A stretch of 64,000 nucleotides of DNA, taken from Devriesea agamarum (GTDB taxonomy: Bacteria > Actinomycetota > Actinomycetes > Actinomycetales > Dermabacteraceae). The stretch's first letter is position 1; each line of letters starts with the position of its first letter. Where the stretch lies: contig NZ_LN849456.1 of assembly GCF_900070355.1 (NCBI RefSeq), forward strand, positions 2,418,001-2,482,000, given 5' to 3'. The position numbers were made by a program, and so were the translations under genes. Below the pieces are notes generated by a model. That model was not told where the DNA came from. It made no database searches and worked only from the letters and a program-made list of their open reading frames with translations. This document shows, piece by piece, positions 25,705-34,043 of this stretch.

Positions 25705-25981
25705 GGATAGATCCCGGGGGACACAACGAGAGAGATAGCCATGATGCTGTCTGCCCTTTCGGTGTTCGTGCCGCGGGGTCTTCCCTGACGGGTTCCCTAA
25801 GGTTCGTTGCTGCTTACGCGGTTGGAAACTTGCGCGAGGCGTCTCTAGGTTGTCGACGGGCCGGTGATCTTAGCCTTCAGCGGCGCGTACGGTCCATGGT
25901 CCCGTCGATTTCGCCCTCGTCGATGGCCTGTGCTCGATAGGGTGGATGCCATCTATCCTGCGACGTTCGAGGAGGCCGTTG

Positions 25982-26893
25982 ATGGCACCGCATAAGTTCC
26001 CCAACCAGAATCTGCGCGAGTATATTGAGCATCTTCGCGAGGCTGGGTATCGGGTGACGGAGGGCCATACCCCGGATCCAGATCTGATCGATCCCCAGGG
26101 CAACCCGGTCTACACCTGGCAGGAGGGCTACCCCTACAAGACCCGAATGGATCGGGACGAATATGAGCTGGAGAAGTATCGACTGCAGGTTGAACTGCTG
26201 AAGTTCCAGTACTGGCTGGAGGACCACGGGAAAAAAGTCATCATCTTGTTCGAGGGGCGTGATGCGGCGGGCAAAGGCGGCACGATCAAACGCTTCACAG
26301 AACATTTGAATCCCCGCACAGCCCGGGTTGTCGCCCTGAATAAGCCGAGTGACCGTGAGCTGGGGCAGTGGTATTTCCAGCGGTATATCCAGCATTTGCC
26401 CACGTCGGGGGAGATGGTTCTGTTCGATCGGTCGTGGTACAACCGCGCAGGCGTGGAACGAGTGATGGGTTTTTGTACTGACCGGGAGTATGAGACTTTT
26501 ATGGCTCAGGCTCCGCAGTTTGAGCGGATGCTGGTTGATTCCGGGATCCACGTCACGAAGTTCTGGTTCTCCGTCTCCCAGACCGAGCAGCGCACCCGGT
26601 TTGCGATCCGCCAGCTCGACCCGGTTCGGCAGTGGAAGCTTTCCCCAATGGATCTGGAGTCGTTGGGCCGGTGGGAGGACTATACGGCGGCCAAGGAGGA
26701 GATGTTCCGCCGGACGGATAAGAAGTACGCGCCGTGGACGATTATCCGCTCCAACGATAAGAAGCGGGCGCGCCTGAATGCGATGCGGTACTTCTTGAAT
26801 CAGTTCGATTATGACGGCAAGGACCCGAACGTGGTGACCGCGCCCGACCCGAAGCTGGTCATGCGCGGTAAAAATGAAGAGGCCGACGAGTAA
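25982..26893 (+). CDS. ppk2: Polyphosphate kinase 2
   Basis: GAGGAGG before the ATG at 25982 sets a 303-residue protein. PPK2 signatures are complete: Walker A 'FEGRDAAGKGGTIKRF' near residue 90, 'ARVVALNKPSDRELGQWYFQRY', Walker B 'VLFDRSWYNRAGVERVMGF' and the lid 'VSQTEQRTRFAIRQLDPVRQWKLSP'. PPK2 proteins use polyphosphate to phosphorylate nucleotides; the single-domain form resembles class I. The 278-bp spacer after purH holds an imperfect inverted repeat GATAG...CTATC at 25936-25957 just before this gene, possibly regulatory. Confidence 0.93.
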   Translation: MAPHKFPNQNLREYIEHLREAGYRVTEGHTPDPDLIDPQGNPVYTWQEGYPYKTRMDRDEYELEKYRLQVELLKFQYWLEDHGKKVIILFEGRDAAGKGGTIKRFTEHLNPRTARVVALNKPSDRELGQWYFQRYIQHLPTSGEMVLFDRSWYNRAGVERVMGFCTDREYETFMAQAPQFERMLVDSGIHVTKFWFSVSQTEQRTRFAIRQLDPVRQWKLSPMDLESLGRWEDYTAAKEEMFRRTDKKYAPWTIIRSNDKKRARLNAMRYFLNQFDYDGKDPNVVTAPDPKLVMRGKNEEADE

Positions 26894-27046
26894 GGGGTGT
26901 AAAACTCGCCGGCCTCCGGTCAGGAGACTTCATTGTATGTCACCTGACGCCTCGATTGCAACCTATTGTCTGGGACGAATCGATTATTGCTGGTAAATTT
27001 GATAATTAGCCTAATCTCTGACTGATATCAGTTTATTAACTGAGGA

Positions 27047-27096
27047 GGGCCCTTAAGGCCACCTTCCTGAGGTGGTCTTAAGGGCCCATTGTTTTA
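27047..27096. terminator. Strong bidirectional terminator between ppk2 and the deacetylase gene
   Basis: A 17-base stem GGGCCCTTAAGGCCACC / GGTGGTCTTAAGGGCCC with one wobble position and a seven-base loop is followed by ATTGTTTTA. It lies between two converging genes and can serve both. The AT-rich stretch before it holds the 12-bp palindrome ACTGATATCAGT at 27021-27032. Confidence 0.9.
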
Positions 27097-27128
27097 TGGC
27101 TAATTGCGAGTTGGTGACCGACCTCGAA

Positions 27129-28778
27129 CTAGCGAGTGAAGTCGAACCCGCGGGTGTACCACTTTCCGGCGTACATCTGGTTTTGGCCGATCTCCGAACA
27201 GGTCATGGTGGTGTAGCCCTCGGCCTCAAGATTCTTGAGGATCTGCGGCACTGCCTTCACTGAGGTCGGATGGATTTCGTGCATCAGCACAATCGCGCCG
27301 CGGCGGGCGTTCTTCTTCACAGAGTCGATATTGTGCTGGACGTTGCGGTACTTCCAGTCTTCGGTATCGACGTACCACAGCTGAACGCTCTGGCTCTGGG
27401 CGCCGACCGAGTCGTCGACGAGGTGATTGTGTGCGCCGTAGGGCGGGCGCATTGTCAGCGGTCGACGGCCCATATGCTTGGCCAGTTCGTCGGTCACTCC
27501 GATGATTTGCTGATCTAGTTTCGGTCCTTGGGCGACCTTCGTCAGGGGTGGGTGTGACCAGGAATGGCAGCCAAGTTCTTGCCCGGCGGCGGCGGTGTCT
27601 GCGCTGTATTTAGGGGCGGCATGAGAGCTGCGGCCGATATTAAAGAATGAGGCTGCGGCTTTGTTGGTGCGCAGGGTGGTCAATAGTTCCCCGTTGAGTT
27701 CCGGACTGGGCCCGTCGTCAAAGGACATGCAGATAGCTTTGAGTCGTGAACCGTCGGGGGCGCACACCGTGGCCGGACGGACTCCGGGGCCTGAGCGGGG
27801 TGCCAGCTGGGAGACGGGGCCGGGGCCCGGGTCGGCGGCGCGGGCTTTCTGCGGTTCGGGCAGGTTCGTGACCTGCTCGTACAGGGCGTCACCGTCGTAA
27901 CGCTTGTTGCCGGATCCGTCGGGTCGCTTAATACTGTTTTTATCGAACGCAGCCGGGGTCATGACAGCAGCTTTAGCGGCGCGACCGAAGGGGGACAGGA
28001 ATGGTTCAGCCGTGGCGGCGTCCATGGTGACCAGTTGCGGGCCTTGGGTGTTGTCAACCTTGGCGGCTGGGAAGAGCAGCTGTAGCTCGCCCTTGCGGGA
28101 GAACATGATGGCGGGTCCGTTACCGAACGGTCGCGGCTGTTCCTGTAAAAAGGTGTCGAGTCCTTGTGTGTCGAGGTTCTTAACCTTTGCGCCGGCAGTC
28201 TGAACCGCCTTGGAGAACTCGCCCCATTTCTCTGGGAGGATGAGGGCTGGCGAGGTGACTGCGCGGTCGCGGCTGGCGTCGTACCAGACCACGCTCGGGG
28301 CGGTATCTTTGCCGACGGTTCCGGTGAGAATAGCGCCGAGGACGGATGCTGCCGAGGCGAAAATCTTCCCGCGAATACTCAGCGTGCCTTTGTCCTGTAA
28401 ATAGCTGTGTTCCCTCAGGATCTTATTGACCGCGATATCGATACCTTCAACTAGTCCTCTGGCGGGGCCGGGGACAGGGAACTGAACGTCGATCGGTGAT
28501 TCGATTTTTGACATGTCCGCCATCGTGAATCCTTCGACCTTGTCGTTTAAGGTCGGCAGATCCTGAATAGCGGCCTCATGCGGGGCTGCGGTGGGCGAGG
28601 GGGAGCCTTTCGATGCTGACGAACCACCTTGACGGGACGTGGTGTCATTGGTGCATGCAGCGACCGCCGCGATCGTGGCGACCGAGAGAGCTCCGCTCGC
28701 GAGGACGGCCCGTCGGTTTGGGCCACCATCGGAATGCTCAGCGGACTGCCATGGGCGGCGTGGGCGGCGTGCTTCCAC
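27129..28778 (-). CDS. Polysaccharide deacetylase (NodB-domain) lipoprotein
   Basis: GGAGGAG upstream sets the GTG start at 28778. The 549-residue protein has a Tat-like or Sec signal ('NRRAVLASGALSVATIAAVAAC') with a lipobox Cys near residue 42 and a Ser/Pro linker. Residues 70-330 form a large unassigned domain. The C-terminal NodB domain has 'CMSFDDGPSPE' (Asp354/355), 'CHSWSHPPLT' (His405/409), 'MRPPYGAHN', 'VDTEDWKYR' and 'VLMHEIHPTSV'. Such enzymes deacetylate peptidoglycan or other N-acetylated polysaccharides outside the membrane. The N-terminal region may be a substrate-binding or RsiV/DUF3298-like part, but I could not identify it. Confidence 0.88.
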   Translation of the reverse strand: MEARRPRRPWQSAEHSDGGPNRRAVLASGALSVATIAAVAACTNDTTSRQGGSSASKGSPSPTAAPHEAAIQDLPTLNDKVEGFTMADMSKIESPIDVQFPVPGPARGLVEGIDIAVNKILREHSYLQDKGTLSIRGKIFASAASVLGAILTGTVGKDTAPSVVWYDASRDRAVTSPALILPEKWGEFSKAVQTAGAKVKNLDTQGLDTFLQEQPRPFGNGPAIMFSRKGELQLLFPAAKVDNTQGPQLVTMDAATAEPFLSPFGRAAKAAVMTPAAFDKNSIKRPDGSGNKRYDGDALYEQVTNLPEPQKARAADPGPGPVSQLAPRSGPGVRPATVCAPDGSRLKAICMSFDDGPSPELNGELLTTLRTNKAAASFFNIGRSSHAAPKYSADTAAAGQELGCHSWSHPPLTKVAQGPKLDQQIIGVTDELAKHMGRRPLTMRPPYGAHNHLVDDSVGAQSQSVQLWYVDTEDWKYRNVQHNIDSVKKNARRGAIVLMHEIHPTSVKAVPQILKNLEAEGYTTMTCSEIGQNQMYAGKWYTRGFDFTR

Positions 28779-28969
28779 AGGTATATCTCCTCCTCGTCGT
28801 ACAAGTGTTCAGTCGCGTGCTGAGGGAATTTCCATCCCCTCTCTTTACCTGGCTTTTACTTATACTCTTCGATCCTGATGGATTCGCCCTCTCGGCCCCA
28901 GGTTTTGATGTTGCACTCATCACATTTTAAGGCGGACCTGGTCACAATTCCGACGAGGTGTGCTTCGGT

Positions 28970-28997
28970 GTGGCGGCGAGTTGAATTGCGCCGCCAC
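28970..28997. other. GC-rich inverted repeat in the spacer between the deacetylase and mdh genes
   Basis: GTGGCGGCG and CGCCGCCAC (9 bp, perfect) are separated by ten bases. The element GCGCCGCCACGC is repeated about 25 bases later. The 327-bp spacer 28779-29105 otherwise holds an AT-richer stretch upstream of the deacetylase start and no gene I can support. The hairpin could end mdh transcription, but no T-run follows on that strand. Confidence 0.4.
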
Positions 28998-29105
28998 GCT
29001 ACGCCGCCTCGCTGCGCCGCCACGCCATAAGGGGTGGTGACTAGGTCAAAACCCGGATGGGCATCAGATTCCAGCAAGCCAGGTGCCCGAAAGCCCACCC
29101 CTCAA

Positions 29106-30122
29106 CTACGAAAGCAACCCGAGACTTTTGATCGCCTCCCGCTCATCCAGAACCTCCTGAAGCGTGTCCGCAAAGGCCTCAGATAGCTCAGGATCGGGCA
29201 CCAACTCCGTGGCCACCTCCCAAGATCCGTTGACCGAACGGGCTGGTGCAGAGAACACAACCCCCTCGGGTACGCCATACCAGCCCTGGGATGGAAGGGC
29301 GACGCTGGTCGTGCTCGCCGTACCGCGAACCCAATCCCGGCAGTGCAACACCACCGCGTGCGCAGCGGACGCAGCCGACGAAGCGCCCAGTGCGTCGATG
29401 ATGGTGGCACCCCGCTGCGCAACGTCCACGCGCAGTTCAGTGTGGGCCCAATGGGCATCCACGAGATCCCGAGCGGGCTGCGCGCCAATAGTGGCATGAG
29501 AAATATCGGGAACCTGCGATGCGGAATGGTTGCCCCAGACCACCACCCCGTCGACCTCACCTGGAAGAACGCCAACAGCTTCAGCGAGGCGAGCTACGGT
29601 GCGCTGATGGTCCAGCCGCATGAGAGCGGTGACCTGCGACGGAGCTAAATGCGGCGCATGTGCCGCGAGCACCAGAGCATTGGTGTTTGCCGGATTGCCC
29701 ACCACAACCACCCGCACATCCGGGCGCGCCGCCGAAAGAGCCCGTCCTAGGTCGCGGAAAATCGCGCCATTAGCCTCAAGCAGATCCCGACGCTCCATAC
29801 CCGGTCCGCGCGGACGAGACCCCACGCACATCACCAGATCGGTATCGCGCAGAGCCTCTTCAGGATCAGTGAACACCTGAATGTCTGACAGCACCGGCGA
29901 TGCCAGATCGCTCAGCTCCATGGCAATCCCCTCGGCAGCCCGCTGCGCGGCAGGGATCTCCAAAAGATTCAAGCGAATCGGCACATCACCGCCGTGCACA
30001 GCACCGAGCGCGAGGTGCGACAACAACGAATAGCCGATGCGTCCGCTGGCCCCTGTCACTGTGATCGTGCGGGGGCGGTCGAAACCACCTGCGTGGTCAG
30101 CTGCCCTGTGGGTCGGGGTCAT
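29106..30122 (-). CDS. mdh: Malate dehydrogenase
   Basis: The 338-residue NAD-dependent enzyme belongs to the cytosolic-type (group 2) malate dehydrogenases. It has 'VTGASGRIGYSLLSHLALG' for NAD binding, 'SRPRGPGMERRDLLEANG' with substrate Arg residues, 'VVVVGNPANTNALVL', 'LMRLDHQRTVARLA' and the catalytic His in 'VVWGNHSASQVPDISHA'. It interconverts malate and oxaloacetate. GGAGG precedes the ATG, and the gene overlaps the end of aspA by 26 bases. This implies an aspA-mdh operon joining aspartate-derived fumarate with malate metabolism. Confidence 0.95.
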   Translation of the reverse strand: MTPTHRAADHAGGFDRPRTITVTGASGRIGYSLLSHLALGAVHGGDVPIRLNLLEIPAAQRAAEGIAMELSDLASPVLSDIQVFTDPEEALRDTDLVMCVGSRPRGPGMERRDLLEANGAIFRDLGRALSAARPDVRVVVVGNPANTNALVLAAHAPHLAPSQVTALMRLDHQRTVARLAEAVGVLPGEVDGVVVWGNHSASQVPDISHATIGAQPARDLVDAHWAHTELRVDVAQRGATIIDALGASSAASAAHAVVLHCRDWVRGTASTTSVALPSQGWYGVPEGVVFSAPARSVNGSWEVATELVPDPELSEAFADTLQEVLDEREAIKSLGLLS

Positions 30123-31605
30123 GAGAGGCCTCCATCGTGGCTGGCGAGGCGATTTCGCCGGAATCGGTCAATGGAACATCCAGCACCGGAATAGTGCCGG
30201 TTTCGGTCGGGCGGTACGGAGCGGTCATACGGGCAGGAGACAACAGCGAATCCAGATGGGCACGATCTAAAAGCCCCGCTTCAATGACCAGATCGGCAAC
30301 GGGCCGACCGGTTTCCAATGCCCGTTCAGCGATCTCGGATGCTTTGGAGTATCCGATCACTGGAACCAGCGCGGTCACCACACCGATAGACGAATGCAAA
30401 TAGTTCGCAAGCACATCGCGGTTGGCGGTAATACCCCGCACACACCGTTCAGAAAGTGTACGCATTGCCCGGGTCATCACCCGGGTCGATTCCAAAATGT
30501 TGAATGCGATAACCGGTTCAAAAGCATTCAGTTGTAACTGCCCAGCCTCCGCTGCGAACGTGACCGTGAGGTCATTGCCAATCACCTCGAACGCCACCTG
30601 GTTTACGACCTCGGGAATCACCGGGTTGACCTTGCCCGGCATAATCGAGCTGCCCGGCTGAGTAGCCGGAAGGTTAATCTCGTTCAACCCGGTGCGCGGG
30701 CCAGACGACAGCAAACGAAGATCATTGCAGATCTTTGAAATTTTGACCGCAATGCGCTTGAGCACCCCAGAGAACGTGACGAACGCGCCGGTGTCACTCG
30801 TCGCCTCCACCAGGTCATCCGCGAGCACAAAGTCGATCCCGGTTTCCTTCCTCAGCTCCGCGACCACTGCCGGGGCGTAGCGAGGATCGGTAGTAATCCC
30901 GGTGCCAATCGCCGTGGCACCCATATTGATTTCATGGAACAACCGTGCGGTCCGGGTCAGCCGTTCCACATCCTCATGGATAGTGGTGGCAAAACCGCGG
31001 AACTCTTGCCCGAGAGTCATCGGAACCGCATCCTGCATCTGGGTGCGGCCCACTTTCAGCACATCGGAAAACTCCTGCCCCTTGGCACGCAAATCAGCGA
31101 TCAGGGTGTCCATCGCCTCGGCGAGCGCAGGGAACGACAACAAAATAGCTAGCCGCACCGCAGTCGGGTACACATCGTTGGTCGACTGTCCCAAATTCAC
31201 ATGGTTATTGGGATGCAGATATTCGTACTCACCTTTGCGATGCCCGAGTATCTCCAGCGCCCGATTCGCGATCACCTCGTTGGCATTCATATTCGTGCTG
31301 GTGCCAGCGCCACCTTGGATCACATCGACCACAAACTGGTCGTGCAAAGCGCCGCCTGCAATCTCTTGACACGCCTGTTCGATGGCTTCAGCCTGTGCGG
31401 TTTCGAGCACGCCAAGCTGCTGGTTGGCGCGGGCAGCAGCGAGCTTGACCAGGGCCAGCGCCCGAATCAGATGCGGAAAGTGCGACAGAGGAACATCGGT
31501 GATGCGGAAATTCTCCCGGGCCCGAAGGGTTTGAATGCCGTAGTAGACGTCGTCCGGGACTTCGCGGTCGCCAAGCAGGTCGTGCTCGGTGCGCAGATTA
31601 CTCAT
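30097..31605 (-). CDS. aspA: Aspartate ammonia-lyase
   Basis: The 502-residue protein of the fumarase/aspartase superfamily releases fumarate and ammonia from aspartate. Signatures are 'GDREVPDDVYYGIQTLRARENF' (typical of AspA), 'GGAGTSTNMNANEVIANRALE', 'NDVYPTAVRLAI' and the mobile-loop motif 'GSSIMPGKVNPVIPEVVNQV'. The C-terminus extends about 30 residues past the usual end and overlaps mdh. An upstream flavoprotein gene ends 50 bases before this start. In a menaquinone-making facultative anaerobe, AspA could supply fumarate as electron acceptor. Confidence 0.95.
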   Translation of the reverse strand: MSNLRTEHDLLGDREVPDDVYYGIQTLRARENFRITDVPLSHFPHLIRALALVKLAAARANQQLGVLETAQAEAIEQACQEIAGGALHDQFVVDVIQGGAGTSTNMNANEVIANRALEILGHRKGEYEYLHPNNHVNLGQSTNDVYPTAVRLAILLSFPALAEAMDTLIADLRAKGQEFSDVLKVGRTQMQDAVPMTLGQEFRGFATTIHEDVERLTRTARLFHEINMGATAIGTGITTDPRYAPAVVAELRKETGIDFVLADDLVEATSDTGAFVTFSGVLKRIAVKISKICNDLRLLSSGPRTGLNEINLPATQPGSSIMPGKVNPVIPEVVNQVAFEVIGNDLTVTFAAEAGQLQLNAFEPVIAFNILESTRVMTRAMRTLSERCVRGITANRDVLANYLHSSIGVVTALVPVIGYSKASEIAERALETGRPVADLVIEAGLLDRAHLDSLLSPARMTAPYRPTETGTIPVLDVPLTDSGEIASPATMEASHDPDPQGS

Positions 31606-31655
31606 GAACTCTTAGCTCCTGGGAATCGGTTTGTCGGCATCATCACCGACGTAGA

Positions 31656-33356
31656 TCATGCTAACCCGCGTTTAAGTGTGATGGCTGGGTCGATCAACTT
31701 TTGGGGGTCAACAAAGAGCGGGCTCTGCGATGTCCATCGGCGCAGCGTAGAGCGCACCGCCGAAGTGTCTTTGGGTGCATCCGCCGCTAAAACGGGTCCG
31801 AGTGCCCACCCGCCACCGATAGCAATCAGCCCAATGGCGGTGAGCGGATCACCCGGTGATGGGGCACATTCGCGGGCCGCTAGGGCCACGTCACCGGGGA
31901 AATCACGAGTCTTGTCGGCGCCTATCCATTGGGCGGCATTGCGCCCGCGCACCACCACCGCGCCTATCCGTTGCACATTGTCGTCGTGACCGGCGGTGAA
32001 AACCTGAATCTCTCGGCCGAACAGCGTGGTGAATGCCGGGAGAGCAGCGGCAACCGGGAGCGTGCCCGGCTCGGAGGCGTGAGGCTCTGCGGTGCGGTTA
32101 GATTGCCCATGTGAGCTGTGGTGATGTCCGACGGTGTCGCCCATAGACATTGGCTCACAGGTCTCGTTCCCCTCCACCTCTTTTCTCTTCTCCTCTGCCG
32201 CTTTCCTCTCCGCTTCCGCCGCAGCGAGCAGATCGGCACCAGCCTGCCCTGAGGCGACCGCCCGGTTCCAGCGCCCTGCGCACCACTGCGCAGCGTCCCC
32301 AATCGCGAGCACGCGCCCGTGTGCGAGGACCTGACCGTTACCGTCAAGCACCCGCTGCAGGGAATCGGTCGCCACATGCGGGGTGAGTGCGATATCGGTG
32401 TCCGCTAGCCATGCGGTCGCTGGATGAGTTCCAATGGCCCACACCGTGGGTTGCGGGGACGTTTCGGTGTCCTCATGCGTAGACAGTTGGATTTTCACTC
32501 CAGAGTCGAGCGCCCAGGAGGTGGGAATAGCCCCGAGCGCGCCAAGATGGGAGGCGAGCAACGGCATCCGCCGGGTCACAATGGTGGCCGGTACGCCGTG
32601 GTGACGCGCGGCGGAAGCGGTTTCGAGGCCGATCCATCCGCCGCCATGGATGAGCACTCCTCGCCCAGCAGATGCGGCATCCTCAGCCCATTGCGCGCGC
32701 AACCGATTGGCATCCGACGGCCACCGAAGCGAAAGGCGATCCCCCCGAGTTGTGCGGTGATCACTGATCGGAGTGCGTGCAACAGCTCCCGTGGCAATCA
32801 CTACCCACGACGCCGACATAATTCTCTGCCCTGAACCATCCCCGCCGTCATCGACGATCACCTGGATGGGCTCGGTCGCTCGATTCTTCCCGCCGGTTGA
32901 CGAGGGTGGTGTGGCAGAAGAAGGCAGATGCAGACCAAGCGCCCGCGTCTTCGGGTGCAGCCTCAGGCGGCCCTGCTGGGCATACTCGGCGCTGAGCTGG
33001 AACTGTTCCATGAGCGACGGGGGAGTGTGAGCCGTCGGGGAGAGAATTGCGTCCGTTATCTGCGGCGCGCTCTGCGCTGAATAGGCCGCTCGCCCCGCTA
33101 AAAGAGACGGGCTCTGCACCGAACGGGGAGCGTCAGCTAACGACTGAGAAGTTGCCATCCTTTGTGGGTTGGGAAGCGGTTGGAGCAAGAGATCTTTGGT
33201 CACCGATCTCGGATCCGCGGCGAAGTTCTCGGCATCAGCAGCGTCAATGACTGTCACCCTGACGTGAGGTGATGTGCGCAGGAGGTGAGCAGCGAAGGCG
33301 AGCCCTGAAACGGATGCCCCGATCACCAGAACAGACGTGTGGGCGGAAGAAGTCAC
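31656..33356 (-). CDS. FAD/NAD(P)-dependent oxidoreductase of unknown substrate
   Basis: The 566-residue protein starts with a Rossmann motif, 'VLVIGASVSGLAFAAHLL'. It has a second nucleotide motif 'VLIHGGGWIGLETASAARHHG' and the FAD-binding 'VLAIGDAAQW'. This layout is that of pyridine nucleotide-disulfide/ferredoxin reductase-like enzymes, but no redox-active Cys pair is seen. Around residues 385-430 lies an insertion rich in Ala, Glu, Lys, Ser and His (GHHHSSHG). It is immediately upstream of aspA-mdh on the same strand, so co-transcription is plausible. I could not assign a substrate. Confidence 0.75.
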   Translation of the reverse strand: MTSSAHTSVLVIGASVSGLAFAAHLLRTSPHVRVTVIDAADAENFAADPRSVTKDLLLQPLPNPQRMATSQSLADAPRSVQSPSLLAGRAAYSAQSAPQITDAILSPTAHTPPSLMEQFQLSAEYAQQGRLRLHPKTRALGLHLPSSATPPSSTGGKNRATEPIQVIVDDGGDGSGQRIMSASWVVIATGAVARTPISDHRTTRGDRLSLRWPSDANRLRAQWAEDAASAGRGVLIHGGGWIGLETASAARHHGVPATIVTRRMPLLASHLGALGAIPTSWALDSGVKIQLSTHEDTETSPQPTVWAIGTHPATAWLADTDIALTPHVATDSLQRVLDGNGQVLAHGRVLAIGDAAQWCAGRWNRAVASGQAGADLLAAAEAERKAAEEKRKEVEGNETCEPMSMGDTVGHHHSSHGQSNRTAEPHASEPGTLPVAAALPAFTTLFGREIQVFTAGHDDNVQRIGAVVVRGRNAAQWIGADKTRDFPGDVALAARECAPSPGDPLTAIGLIAIGGGWALGPVLAADAPKDTSAVRSTLRRWTSQSPLFVDPQKLIDPAITLKRGLA

Positions 33357-33380
33357 GTTCTCATTGTGCTAGGCCCGTCG

Positions 33381-33482
33381 CAGCCGTGCACGACTGCTGT
33401 CCAGCCGTGCACGATTGCTGTCCAGCCGTACACGATTGCTGTCCAGAGGTGCACGATTTGCTGTCCAGCCGTGCATGATCGG
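33381..33482. repeat. 21-bp tandem repeat, five units, upstream of the flavoprotein gene
   Basis: Units of the form CAGCCGTGCACGATTGCTGTC start at 33381, 33402, 33423, 33444 (22 bases) and 33466; the last is diverged. Each has a GTGCAC or GTACAC core within a CGTGCACG-like palindrome. The 21-base step is two helical turns. The block lies in the 321-bp divergent spacer 33357-33677. Confidence 0.85.
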
Positions 33483-33485
33483 CGT

Positions 33486-33522
33486 TTCAGAGGTGTCTCA
33501 GAGTGTCTCAGCGATGTTTCAG
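33486..33522. repeat. Short 10-11-bp repeat next to the 21-bp array
   Basis: Three to four imperfect units of the form (T/C)TCAGAG(G)TGT occur at 33486, 33497, 33507 and 33118-equivalent spacing up to 33522, with steps of 11, 10 and 11 bases. The following segment has two GATCGGTA(C/T)C copies. The rest of the spacer holds no gene that I can support. Confidence 0.5.
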
Positions 33523-33677
33523 TCAGTGATGATCGGTACCTCGGTCATGCATGATCGGTATCCCAGCGATAAAGAATGACTGGCTTTACCGTGCGCGATC
33601 ATGGTCGTTGTCGGCGCGATCACCGCGGAGAACCCATCAACACGACATAGACGCCGTGATCCCTTTAGGATGCCGGA

Positions 33678-33971
33678 GTGACATCACGACGGGATCCCTT
33701 CACACTGCGCGCGGCTATTCAGCGTCAGCTTGTGCTCGTCGTCGCCCTGCCGCTGGCATTTTTGATCATCGTGTTCGGTGCATTCGGATTCGCAGCGGAG
33801 GCCGGGATTGCACTCGCCGTGCTGCTAGGAGCGCTCGCCGTGCTGCGGGCGGTTTTGCCTATCGGCTGGGTCGGGGCGCTTGCCGTGCGGACGCGGGCCG
33901 TAGACGTCGCAGTCTTGACAACGTTTGCTGTGGCACTGGTTTTGCTCGCTCTGTCAGCACCAAACCTCTGA
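33678..33971 (+). CDS. DUF3017-family small membrane protein
   Basis: From GTG at 33678 (AGGA just upstream) the gene encodes 97 residues with three hydrophobic helices, 'LVLVVALPLAFLIIVFGAFG', 'ALAVLLGALAVLRAVLP' and 'DVAVLTTFAVALVLLALS'. Size, topology and the Arg-flanked helix with LRAVLP match DUF3017. The family is restricted to actinobacteria and often lies near folD or mdh. Function is unknown. Confidence 0.7.
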   Translation: MTSRRDPFTLRAAIQRQLVLVVALPLAFLIIVFGAFGFAAEAGIALAVLLGALAVLRAVLPIGWVGALAVRTRAVDVAVLTTFAVALVLLALSAPNL

Positions 33972-34043
33972 CGGAGCGCCGCAGTAAGACGCCGCGGTCA
34001 GCGGTGCGTACTCAACCCCTGTTCTCACGCAGGTCCTCCTATT

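Noticed and set aside
25741-25788. 15-codon frame after purH with a purine-rich stretch before its ATG
   Set aside because: Too short to judge. It has no regulatory codon pattern and no attenuator follows.
33269-33478. Frame across the 21-bp array giving a Cys-rich heptapeptide repeat (AVHDCCP)
   Set aside because: Any frame through a 21-bp repeat yields a peptide repeat. There is no ribosome site or family match, and it overlaps the flavoprotein start on the other strand.
33381-33482. CRISPR array suspected from regular direct repeats
   Set aside because: Repeats are 21 bp and directly adjacent with no unique spacers, and no cas genes are nearby. The 16-bp and 19-bp arrays fail for the same reason.
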